DNA from: Closterium sp. Naga37s-1 | Taxonomy: Eukaryota; Streptophyta; Zygnematophyceae; Desmidiales; Closteriaceae | Assembly: GCA_947471745.1 (NCBI GenBank) | Contig: CANJKZ010000410.1 | Span: forward strand, 102,001-166,000 | Reading direction: 5' to 3' | Length of the DNA: 64,000 nucleotides | Part shown: positions 1-9,400 of the stretch, one piece after another | How the letters are laid out: each line of letters starts with the position of its first letter | How positions within the stretch are numbered: the first letter of the stretch is position 1 | Position numbers and translations under genes: made by a program | The notes under the pieces: generated by a model | Seen by the model: the letters and a program-made list of their open reading frames with translations, nothing else | The model's database searches: none | What the model was told of the DNA's origin: nothing

Positions 1-803
1 CCACATGGCAGCTCTATTCGGAGAATAGCTCGTTTGCGTGCACCCAACACACAGCACGCTGGTCACCGCACCAGCCATGCAAGAAGGCATGGCACCTACT
101 GCTGCACGTCGTTGTCGCCGCCGCCTACGTCGGCCAGGTGCACTTGGCCGATTCCGAATGAGCACCGGTTGAAGGCCGGATAGTGCAATGCCTTCGTCAG
201 GAAGTCGGCCGGCTGCTCGTTGGTCGAGATGTACTGCAACGAAAACTTCCCGCGCTTCACCATGTGCTGCAACCAGGCTTGTCGCCACTCCATGTGCAAG
301 AGGTTGCCCGTCAACCCCATGCCCTCGGCGACTTTGATAGCCGGCTTGTTGCCCAAGCGAAGGACGGTCGGCGTCCTGGCGTCCAGCTGCCGGAACTCTG
401 CAAGGAGGAAGCGAAGACGTCGTCCCTCCTTGCCAGCTTCAGTGGCCGCCACGTACTCCGACTCGGTCGACGACGGCGTCGCGCACTTGATGCCATGGCT
501 CGACCAGGAAACAGCGGCCCCTCCGTAGACGAACACATAGCCGCCCATGCTCGTCCGTTTCTGCTTGTCGCCGGCGTCATTGGTGTCTACGTAGCCGACC
601 AGTTTCAGCGACTCTGGTTCACCGCCGAACTCAAGGGCGGTGTCACGCGTGCTGGCGAGGTAGGCGAGGCAGCAATCGACCTCGCGCCAGTGCTGGTTGC
701 TCCTCACCGTGAGGCCACTTCCCAGCTTGCTGCAGGTGAAGGCGATGTCCGACCTCGTCGTTGTCGCTGCGAACTGCAGTGAGCCGAACTTCTGCCGGTA
801 CTC
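1..803 (-). pseudogene. Copia A: RNase H domain fragment
   Basis: Minus-strand reading from about 803 to the stop at 96 gives the end of a Ty1/Copia polyprotein: the post-RT region (SLQFAATTTRSDIAF, the usual 'GSL-YA--TRPDIA' block) followed by RNase H with SSTESEYVAATEA and the terminal QPADFLTKAL motif. RNase H degrades the RNA strand of the RNA/DNA hybrid during reverse transcription. The upstream RT and everything before it are missing, because Copia B begins at 804. The surviving part has no internal stop, so it may be fairly young. Its sequence differs clearly from the other Copia lineages here. The last 95 bases carry no recognisable LTR, so the 3' end of the element lies outside the window. 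Confidence 0.85.
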
Positions 804-934
804 TGTCAGAATAGAGAACGAATAAATGACTGAACTAGAAAGCAGGTGGGTACAAGTAGAAAACCTAAAATTGTTGTACCCTATAAGAACTACCCCACTA
901 CAGCCTAAACAGACTATAGCATGTAAGTTTGACA
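804..934 (-). repeat. LTR of Copia B (131 bp)
   Basis: Starts TGTCAGAATAG and ends GTTTGACA, giving 5-bp terminal inverted repeats TGTCA/TGACA. It aligns along its full length with the two LTRs of Copia C. It abuts the polypurine tract on its right, so it is the 3' LTR of a minus-strand element. At 131 bp it is short for a Copia LTR. Confidence 0.9.
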
Positions 935-1163
935 CACCCCCATAGGCAAAGTGGGGGAGAACAAGAGGTCACAAGACCAGTCAAGAAAGGCAAAGCAAGC
1001 TCAGGGTGGATCACAAAGTCACCACACAGTCTGAGCACAAGCAAATGGCCACAAGGCCAGTTCACATGCAGAGTTAGATAAAGGAAAACAAACAATACAG
1101 AGAACACAACCTAGAAAGTGTAAGCATGCATGTATATGTATATAGAGTACAGTACAAGCAGAG

Positions 1164-3063
1164 TCAAGAAGTAAGCAAGTGAGGCACAGTAGGTACAAGG
1201 CCTAGAACAGTACAGAAATGCTGATGATCACAAGGCTGAAGTGCCTTGGTGAAAACATCAGCAGTGTTGGCTTGTGAGGCCACGTAAGCGAGACGAAGCT
1301 GGCCACGCTGCTGCAACTCTCGAGCAAGGAAGTAGCGCAGAGCGATGTGCTTCGTTCTGTGCTCCAGTCTGTGCTCCTGACACAAGGCAATCATGGACTT
1401 GTTGTCGACGTACAGAACTGGAGGAGAACGAGGCGCCTCTCCCAAGTCAGTCAGCAGGTAGGTGAGCCAGCGTAACTCCTGTGCAGCCATGGCCCCAGCG
1501 TAGATCTCAGCCTCACAACTGGAGCTAAGAACCGAAGACGAGCGGGTAGACCGCCAAGATACAGAACCGGAGCCAAGACTGAAGGTGTAACCCTGTGACG
1601 ACCGCTTCGTAGCCAAGTCGTCAACCCAGGAAGCGTCTGCGTGACCAGTGAGGACAACTCGAGCCCGTCCTCCAAGCACAAGCCCCATGCCCGACGTACT
1701 GTACAAGTAGCGCAACACCCTCTTTGCAGCATCCAAGTGCACCTTTCGGTGCCTACCGGGAGCTACGTAGCGAGCCAGAAGGCTGAGAGGGTATGCGAGG
1801 TCAGGTCATGTGCAAATCATCAGGTACATGAGGCAGCCCACAAGCTCTGGATACGGGCCACTCGGCTCTACGGACTCGTCTGAAGGTGGAGCTGAGAGCA
1901 AGTGACCGGTAGGCAGAGGAGTGGACTGTGGCGAGGAGTACGTGAAGCTGAAGCGCTGAAGGACCTGGTGCACCATGTGTGACTGAGTCAAGGTAATGGT
2001 GCGCTGTGCTCTGTCCCGGGTGATCCGCAAGCCAAGATAGCTTGTCAGCTCACCCACGTCTGTGCACGTGTGTCTCTTCTGCAGCTCGGACTTCACGTGG
2101 GCGAGTGCCTCAGTGTCAGCAGTAGCAAATACAAGGTCGTCTACGTACACGAGAACGTAGAACGGCGGCAGAGTGGTGGCAGTGCGTAAAAACAGAGAAG
2201 GGTCAGAAGTGGAAGGAGCAAAACCAAGAGCAGCAAGAATCGTCCTCAGTATGTCGTGCCACTCACGGGGTGCCTGTCGGAGACCGTAGACTGGCCGCCG
2301 GAGGCTCCACTGGGTACCAGCAGGAAACGACCTAGTGAAGCCAGGTGGGCGGCGCAGCCAGATCTCCTCGTGCAGGCTGCCCTGTAGGAAGGCTGTGCTG
2401 AAGTCAAGCGAGTGGAGCTCGTAGTCACGCTGAGCGGCAACGTGCAGCAGTACCCGAAGAGTGGTCATCTTCGGGGTAGGGGAGAAGGTCTGGAAGAAGT
2501 CAACTCCCTGTCGCTGACTGAAGCCACGTGGAACGTAAGCGCCTTGAAGACAGGCGGAGAACCCGGCGGCCGCTTCACCCTGAAGATCCACATGCCACTG
2601 ACGATGTTCGCCCCAGGCGGGGGAACCTCGTCGACGTAGGTGCCTGTGGACTTCCAGGAAGCCATCTCGGCATCCTTGGCTGCCTGCCACTGAGAGGAGT
2701 AGGGACCCTCTATCGCCTCTGCATAAGAGCGCGGGGTCAGGATGTCTGGTGCATCCGGGTCTCCCTCAGGGGCAAGGAGCATGGAAACGAGATGAGGTAC
2801 CGCAGCGGCAAAGCACTCAAAATCCTCCTGTCTATCCTCAAGAACGTCCGTGCCAAGAGCACACTCACCCCCGACGGACGGAGGACAGACACACGCAGAC
2901 GCAGACTCAGCAACAAGACTAGCGGCGAAGTCTAGACGACAGGCTGCAGCAAAGTCAACAAGCTCCGCAACGAGAGCAGACGCAGCAGAGGACTCAAACA
3001 GAGGGTCAGTGACAGCAGTGGCCAGAAAGCGCGTTACAGTAGGACTAGCAGCACGAAGCTCGT
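1164..3063 (-). pseudogene. Copia B pol remnant (RT and RNase H)
   Basis: Reading from 3063 to 1164: part of the conserved pre-RT block, the RT start (SYAEAIEGPYSSQW), the RT palm with YVDDL near 2140, then RNase H with SCEAEIYAGA and ANTADVFTKAL. The frame is broken by a one-base loss near 2540 (compare the intact copy in K near 48885) and by a TGA where relatives have CGA (RPDLAYP) near 1805. It cannot make a full enzyme. The RNase H part (1164-1742) is otherwise open. Confidence 0.88.
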
Positions 3064-3253
3064 GATGTCTGTCCGAGCTGCCACCACTCTATCACTGCCG
3101 CGTACTCACTTTATGATCTCTGGATCAGTCCTGCGGCTAGTAACTCCTTGCACTTCGCAGCGCACACCTCCACGTCCCCTGGGCTCATCCTTCTTTTGCG
3201 ATGATACACGGGCGCCTCGCTGTTGAGCACTATGCACATCTCTTGAACCTTAC
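3064..3253 (-). pseudogene. Ty3/Gypsy RT N-terminal fragment
   Basis: Minus-strand translation from 3253 gives YHRKRRMSPGDVEV followed by CKELLAAGLIQRS, which matches the conserved start of Ty3/Gypsy RT ('YRMSP-E-EEL-K-L-ELL--GFI-PS'). A stop follows and then a weak continuation (SEYAAVIEWW). It runs opposite to the Gypsy RNase H/integrase on the far side of the solo LTR, so the two are not simply halves of one split element. Either two Gypsy copies or an inversion is needed. Confidence 0.6.
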
Positions 3254-4033
3254 CGTTATAGTCACAATATGCTTGAATGTGCCTAAAACGAAAGATAGAG
3301 TGCACCGTCGGATTTCTGCACAACGTTCTGGTCACAGCTCCAAATGACCTGATTCAAATTGGATCTGGAGCGTCGTAACGTCACCTACACTAGGCAATTT
3401 AGATTTTACGATTTCATTAAGCATTCTTGACGCAACGTTGGTTTGAACGAACGGTACTATGGCAGCCACTATAGTCTTCGAACACAAATTAGGAAGAGTT
3501 ACGAGTTGGGAATGACTCCCAGCTCCTACAAACCCCAAGAGCCGAGGTACAGTTATTTGGAACAGTGCCACACTGTCCCCAACCACGAAGGGTCTCGAAA
3601 CTACCCTCCACAAGGGCCTACACCAAGAGAAATGTTACACTACAAAAAGTAATGCAACTATTCTCACTATCTTAAAGTTTACCCTTTTTGGAGAGCTTCG
3701 AAATTACTTGATTCTTGAAACCAAGGCTCTGGTTCTTCAAGATAAATTCTTCCTTGAGTTCTTGGAATTCTGCTGCGCACACCTGCGACACGCCGAACGT
3801 TCCACACACGACAAAATAGAAAACCGCACACGACACGCAAACGACGACGTGACACGCGACTAGCGATAATTCGCTATTGACTCGACACACACATTCAAAA
3901 TCATGCCTCATCATTCACACACTATTGGAAGCATGAAATATATATTATTTCATGCCCTCATACCATTCCATGCACACACGCATGCATGCACACGAACAAC
4001 AAGCCGAATGCAAACCGTAGGGTTGCACCAACA
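3254..4033 (-). repeat. Old solo LTR of the Copia E family
   Basis: Aligns with the 820-bp LTRs of element E: it begins (C)GTTATAGTCACAATA and ends GGGTTGCACCAACA. It is about 40 bp shorter and visibly more diverged, with the terminal TG changed to CG. Neither E-family coding sequence nor a primer site adjoins it. The flanking five bases (CTTAC and CAACC) do not match, so the insertion was rearranged later or the copy is very old. Confidence 0.82.
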
Positions 4034-5590
4034 CAACCCCGAAGAGGCCAACTACAGCTCGTACAAGGGGGAAGGATTGGCAGCAGTGTGGGCAATCACG
4101 CACTTCCGAGTGTATCTCCAAGGAAGGCCATTCACGCTAGTGACCGACCATCAGGCATTGACGTGGCTGATGACGAACCAAGGGCTCACGGGGAGGAATG
4201 CCATGTGGGCCATGAGACTGCAGGAGTATGACTTCACCATCAAACACAGGCTGGGCAAGAACATGTAGCATGTAGACGGTCTCTCGTGGAATCCGGCATT
4301 GGAGAGACCTACCGCGTGCCTCGTGGCGATGGCGCAAAAGATCGACCAGGAAGGGGCAAGGAAAGGCAAGGAGAGAGGACCGGAGGATGTGTGGGTACAA
4401 GGAAGAACGGGAGAGGAAGGAGACGTATCGGAAAGGGTGAGAGCAAAAGGAGCTCACTACAGATGGTACCAAGATCAGCTACAGGTGAACACGAGGGAGG
4501 GATGGAAGGTAGTGGCAGAACCATCATAGAGAGAAGGCGCGATTGCGCGGGTGCATCGGCAGCTAGGACACTATGGGGAACTAAGGACATTGCAACTGGT
4601 GAGAACTTCGTGATGGTGGGCAAGAATGCGTAGACAAGTGAGGGAGTGGGTGGGAATTTGTGAGCTCTGCAGCAGGAACAAGGCGGAACTGGACAGGGGA
4701 AGACAAGAGCTACAATCATTGCCGATATACGGACTGGGGTTCCGGTGGTCATTGGACTTGGCAGGGGAAATGCCACTGAGCCGGAGAGGAAAAAGGTATA
4801 TCCTCATCATGATAGAACACGGCAGCAAGTGGGTGGAGGTGAAGGCGCTCATGAGCAAGAACTCAGCTAGAATCACGGAGGCATTCGAAGAGAAAGTCTT
4901 GACGCGGTTCGGGGCTTGTGGGGAGGTGCTAACGGTTCAAGGTACTGAATTCCAAGGGCAATTCGACCAACTGCTGAGAGAGACAGGCATCACGCATCGG
5001 AGGACCTCGCGATACCACCCACTGAGCGATGGGCTCACCAAGCGGTTTGTGCAAACCTTGAAGATGGGTTTACGGACATATGGGGAGTAGTACAAGAGGG
5101 ACTGGGACCTGAGGCTACCATGGGAGACTGCAGGATACAGATTCAGTCAACAGGCTGCGCTAAAGGATATGTCGCCGTATTACCCACTACTAGGATGGGA
5201 GCCGATCCTACCCATTGATGCACCAAAGCTGCTGACAGATACAGTGCTAGCTGGGTTAGAGGAAAAATGGGTGGCCGTGGCAAAAGCACAGGCGAATACC
5301 TAAGAGAGCTGTTACTCGCCGCCTTGGAGAACCTGCACGTAGCACAGCTGCAAGACGTGCAGAGGTACAAACAACGGGGAGAAAGGAAGGAAGGCAGAGG
5401 GGCGCAAGATATACAGTCGGGAAAGGAAGTGTACTTGAAGTAGGCAAAGAAAGATCTGCTGGATATAGGATTGACAACAGAGCAGTGGGAGGCGAAGGAG
5501 GTGAAGGAATTAGGGGTGATAGTGTTGGTGGGAGCAAGAGGGGAAGAGCGGAAGGAACATGTGACCAACGTGGCAGTGGCGAGACCCTGA
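4034..5590 (+). pseudogene. Ty3/Gypsy RNase H and integrase remnant
   Basis: Plus-strand reading gives Gypsy RNase H (TDHQALTWLM, then the HRLGKNM end motif, with a TAG before HVDGLS). The integrase zinc-binding region (HRQLGH and CELCSRNK, an HHCC pattern) and integrase core (WSLDLAGEMP, SRYHPLSDG) follow. The catalytic residues look lost: the second acidic site reads TVQGTEF where families have T-D-G-EF, and the glutamate position reads LTKRF. Several stops interrupt the frame (4266, 4512, about 4612, 5088). The C-terminal integrase tail can be followed to about 5580. Gag, protease and most of RT are absent. Confidence 0.82.
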
Positions 5591-5714
5591 CGAGGAGAAG
5601 GAGCTCTCAAGGGAGGAGAGAACACCGGCCTCTCTGTCGGGAGAACCAAGGATCCATCGGCTAACCCAGGAGAGAGGAGCCGAGGAGGAGGAGACAGAGA
5701 GTGGGATTCAGGGC

Positions 5715-5792
5715 AAGAGAAGTGCAAGGAAGAGTCTAAGAATGAGAGACAAGAATAGGAGCAGGGTCCAAGAGGATCGAGATTCCGATAGC
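5715..5792 (+). repeat. 78-bp direct repeat, copy 1
   Basis: Purine-rich segment beginning AAGAGAAGTGCAAGGAAGAG. It recurs at 6154-6231 with only a handful of base differences and an offset of 439 bp. Copy 1 lies just after the Gypsy integrase tail and directly before a TGTCAC sequence, so it may be the region just upstream of a Gypsy 3' LTR. Confidence 0.8.
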
Positions 5793-6153
5793 TGTCACGC
5801 AATTAATAAAGGTAGCGTTAGGATATTTAGATATTAGAGAACCTTGATATCATCCTGTGACAGAACAGAGTAGGCAGAAGGCAGTAGTGAGGATGAAGGG
5901 AGATAGGTGGGAACCAGACCCAAGGCAAGCCATCACGAAGCGGGAAGTGGCGAAAGTCACAACGGTAGAAAGAGTAACGGTAAGCGCCAAAATGATACTT
6001 AGGGTAGCAGGGAGCCAGAAGCCGACTGCTTCCTTGTTTGTTTTCCCAATTAGCTAAATGACTCACCTCTCTTCTAGCTAGGGAAGCCAGTTCAAGCAGT
6101 AGTCAGCCGAGCAAGCAACCCTGAGGCAGTACATTACCTAGACTTTTCAACAA
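5793..6153. other. Non-coding stretch, possible Gypsy LTR remnant
   Basis: No protein similarity was seen in any frame. It begins TGTCACGC, a plausible LTR start, and ends TTCAACA. A 70-bp sub-segment (5793-5862) is bounded by TGTCAC and GTGACA. With the 78-bp direct repeats on both sides, it could be a degraded LTR caught between two copies of the upstream region. The assignment is tentative. Confidence 0.35.
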
Positions 6154-6231
6154 AAGAGAAGTGCAAGGAAGAGTATAAGAAAGAGAGACAAGAATAGGAG
6201 CAGGGTCCAAGAGGATCAAGATTCCAACAGC
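6154..6231 (+). repeat. 78-bp direct repeat, copy 2
   Basis: Second copy of the 5715-5792 segment. It abuts Copia D coding sequence at 6232 without any spacer, so one of the two joins is a rearrangement breakpoint. Confidence 0.8.
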
Positions 6232-6765
6232 GTGCTCATGACTAGGGGGGACAAGCAATGGGTTCACTACACCAAATGGTATGGGAGTGCACCAGCAGTC
6301 AACATGCTGAGAGCCTATGGCTGCATGGTGGTGTTCCATGTGCCTAAGGAGAAGAGGGGAAAGCTGGAAGCTTCTCTGAGATAGGGTGTGCACTTGGGGA
6401 TTGCCAAGGATCACAAGGGCTGGTTGCTATGGGACTTGACCAGCCAACAGCTGAGAGTGTAAAGGGATGTGAAATTCCTTGAGTCCTTGTACAACAAGGA
6501 GTGGAAGCAGTAGCAGCACAAGCTTCCTACGACACTGCTGACCATTGAGGCCGATGAGGTGCAGCAGCCCTTGAGGCAGGTGGAGGTTACAATCTCAGAG
6601 GAGGAGATCTCTGGGGTGACTAAGGATGGGGAGAACCTGAGGTGGAGCAGCAGCAGCAGCCGCAACAGCAGCAGCAGGCGCAGCAGCAGCAAGGTGCTCC
6701 ATCACGTGCCCCACACCAGCCCAAGCGTCCTAGGAGGGATGTGCGTCCTCCTGCCAGGCTGACCT
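6232..6765 (+). pseudogene. Copia D, integrase C-terminal part (first half)
   Basis: Plus-strand reading gives the Copia region after the integrase core: KQWVHYTKWYG, MLRAYGCMVVFHVPKEKR, GVHLGIAKDHKGWLLWD and RDVKFLE. Three in-frame stops are present: TAG near 6381, TAA near 6461 and TAG near 6511. It ends in a Gln/Ser-rich linker with CAG/AGC repeats. The first half is interrupted at 6765 by Copia C and resumes at 13108 after the GACCT target duplication. The start of D (gag to mid-integrase) is missing. Confidence 0.85.
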
Positions 6766-6896
6766 TGTCAGAATAGTGAAGGAAGGAATGACTGAACTAG
6801 CAAGCAGGTGGGTACAAGTAGGAAACCTAAAAGTGTTGTACCCTATATGAACTACCCCACTACAGCCTAGAAAGACTATAGCATATATGTTTGACA
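6766..6896 (-). repeat. 3' LTR of Copia C
   Basis: 131 bp, TGTCAGAATAG to GTTTGACA, preceded by GACCT. The adjacent polypurine tract on the right shows it is the downstream LTR of a minus-strand element. Confidence 0.95.
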
Positions 6897-7125
6897 CACC
6901 CCCATAGGCAAAGTGGGGGAGAACAAGAGGTCACAAGACCTGTCAAGAAAGGCAAAGCAAGCTCAGGGTGGATCACGACGTCACCACGCATTCTAAGCAC
7001 ATGCAAATAGCCACAAGGCCAGTTCACATGCAGAGTTATATAAAGGAGAACAAGCAATACAGTGAACACAACCTAGCAAGTGTAAGCGTGCAGGTATATT
7101 TATAGAGGTCACAGTACAAGCAGAT

Positions 7126-8193
7126 TCAAGAAGTGAGCAAGTGAGGCCAAGTAGGCACAAGGCCTAGCATAGTACAAAAGCGCTGATGATCACAAGGCTG
7201 AAGTGCCTTGGTAAAGATATCAGCAGCGTTGGCCCGAGTGGCCACGTAAGCAAGACGAAGCTGACCACGCTGCTGCAATTCTTGAGCAAGGAAGTAGCGC
7301 AGAGAAATGTGCTTCGTTCTGTGCTCCAGTCTGTGCTCCTGACACAAGGCAAGCATGGCCTTGTTGTCGACGTACAGAACTGGTGGGCGGCGCAGCCAGA
7401 TCTCCTCGTGCAGGCTGCCCTGTAGGAAGGCTGTGCTGAAGTCAAGAGAGTGTAGCTCGTAGTCACGCTGAGCGGCGACGTGCGGCAGCACCCGAAGAGT
7501 GGTCATCTTCGGGGTAGGGGAGAAGATCTGGAAGAAGTCAACTCCCTATCGCTGACTGAAGCCTCGTGCAACGTAACGCGCCTTGAAGACAGGCGGAGAA
7601 CCCGGCGGCCGCTTCACCCTGAAAATCCACATGCCACTGACGATGTTCGCCCCAGGCGGGGGAACCTCGTCGACGTAGGTGCCTGTGGACTTCCAGGAAG
7701 CCATCTCTGTGTCCATGGCTGTCTGCCACTGAGAGGAGTAGGGACCCTCTATCGCCTCTGCGTAAGAGCGCGGGGTCGGGATGTCAGGTGCATCCGGGTC
7801 TCCCTCAAGGGCAAGCAGCATGGACACGAGATGAGGTACAGCAGCGGCAAAGCACTCAAACTCCTCCTGTCTGTCCTCAAGGACGTCCGTGCCAAGAGAA
7901 CACTCACCCTTGACGGACGGAGGACAAACAAACGCAGACTCAGACTCAGCAACAAGACTAGCGGCGTAGTCTAGACGACAGGCGGTAGCAAAGTCAACAA
8001 GCTCAGCAACAAGAGCAGACGCAGCAGTGGACTCAAACGAAGGGTCAGTGATAGCAGTGGCCAGAAAACGCGTGACAGTAGGACTAGCAGCACAAAAGGA
8101 GCCAGACTCCGTGTCCGGGCCGTCAGGAAGAGAGGACGCAGGTGGAGATGGCAGAGGGACACGCTGTGGAGCAGTGGAAGGACGCAGAGTCAT
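7126..8193 (-). pseudogene. Copia C RT/RNase H remnant with internal deletion
   Basis: Reading from 8193: conserved pre-RT block, RT start (SYAEAIEGPYSSQW), fingers (MWIFRVKRPPGSPP), a TAG near 7546 in the GFSQRQG motif, then TAFLQGSLHEEIWLRRPP. That is joined directly to VLYVDNKAM of RNase H. Relatives have the RT palm, including the YVDD catalytic site, and the first half of RNase H between these points. The join at about 7380 keeps the reading frame. Without YVDD this copy cannot reverse transcribe. Confidence 0.9.
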
Positions 8194-9400
8194 AGAGTGA
8201 GTGCCGGGGACATGAGGAGGACGCTGACGCGAAACACGACGACCAGTGCGAACAGCGCGAACAGGCGACTCACGCGAGACTCAGGTGACGCAGGATGAGA
8301 CTCAGGCGACGCAGGAGGAGACTCAGGCTCACGACGCTCCGTAAGACCTCTAGTCGGTCCAGAGTAAGGAGAAGGACCAGGCAGTGGAGAGGCTGGCTGT
8401 AACTGCGACTGTGACTGGACAGGCGGTGGACTCAGTAAGGGAGGAGTAGGACCAGTAGAAGGCAGGAGACCAAGAACCTGCTGAAGGAGCGGAACGTAGT
8501 ACGGCCGCGGCCGCGCAGCACCTCCTGAAACAGCAGAGACAGCACCAGTACCCTCAGCTCCAGGGTCTCCAGCTATAACTCCTGCAGCACCACCAGCTCC
8601 AGTACCTCCAGCAGCTCTAGCTCCAGCAGCACCTCCAGTAGCAACTGCTTCAGCACCTACAGCTCCAACTCCTGTAGCACCACTAGCCCCAGTAGCTCCA
8701 GTACCTCCAGTACGAGCCCCCCCCGGACCAGCTGCTCCAGTACCTCCAGCAGCTCCAACACCAGTAGGACCTCCAACAGCGCCAGCACCTCCAGCACCAG
8801 CACCTCCAGGACCAGCGGCTCCAGCACCAGCAGCACCTCCAGCAGCTCCAGCTCCAGAAGCACCTCCAGCAGCAAGCCCCGTAGCTCCAGCAGCACGGCT
8901 ACAGCACCGAGCGTACCACTCACGTAGCCGCTGCAGAGAGAGGGGCTCCCGCCGTGACGGGACATCCGGAGGACCTCCAGACTCAGCACGCTTAGGCTCA
9001 GCACCCCCAGGCTTAGCACCCTCAGGCTCAACACCTCCAGGCTCAGCACCCCCAGGCACTACACGCTCAGGCTCAGCACCCCCAGGCTCCGCACCCTCAG
9101 ACTCAGCAACCCCAAGCACAGCACCCCCAGGCCTCGCACCCGCACGCTCAGCACCCCTAGCAGCACCAGAGTCGACAGCTACCTCGACAGGCTCGACAGG
9201 GTCTACTAGGGACACACCTGAGGGGGGAGGGGGTCTACCGGAGGAGCACCTGGTGCTAGGAAGAGGGGCGAGGGGGGGAGAGAGGCAGTGCGGTAGGGAA
9301 AGAGAGGGTAGTAGGATACTGACTCGACAAACGTGACGTTCTGAGAGGACAGAACACGACGCGAGGTGGGGTGGTAAAACTGCCACCCAGGTGCGTCAGG
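8190..9400 (-). pseudogene. Copia C linker between integrase and RT, Gly/Ala-rich
   Basis: Continues the C polyprotein between integrase and RT. From about 9200 down to 8950 it reads GGAEPGGAEPE-like pentads. From about 8900 to 8510 it is a collagen-like Gly/Ala/Thr/Val tract with little else. It then returns to ordinary composition with a Pro/Ser/Arg-rich stretch. The DNA is a degenerate triplet repeat rich in CCAGCTCCA/CCAGTACCT on the plus strand. Known Copia hinges are usually variable and much shorter. No enzymatic motif is present. Confidence 0.82.

Larger units (their letters stand above)
804..3063 (-). mobile_element. Copia B, 5'-truncated, short-LTR family
   Basis: Minus-oriented Copia remnant inserted into Copia A. 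From its 3' end it has an LTR at 804-934, a polypurine tract at 935-958 (minus strand CACTTTGCCTATGGGGGTG), an untranslated stretch to 1163, RNase H, RT and the start of the linker. It breaks off at about 3063 against Gypsy sequence, so integrase, gag, leader and 5' LTR are lost and no target duplication can be checked. It is a member of the family that includes C, F, G, I and K. Confidence 0.88.

Noticed and set aside
183-782. 199-codon plus-strand ORF opposite Copia A
   Set aside because: It is the antisense shadow of the clear RNase H frame and has no domain similarity.
4137-4876. Minus-strand ORFs with hydrophobic or Ser/Pro-rich stretches opposite the Gypsy fragment
   Set aside because: The plus strand encodes recognisable RNase H and integrase. 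The minus frames are shadows.
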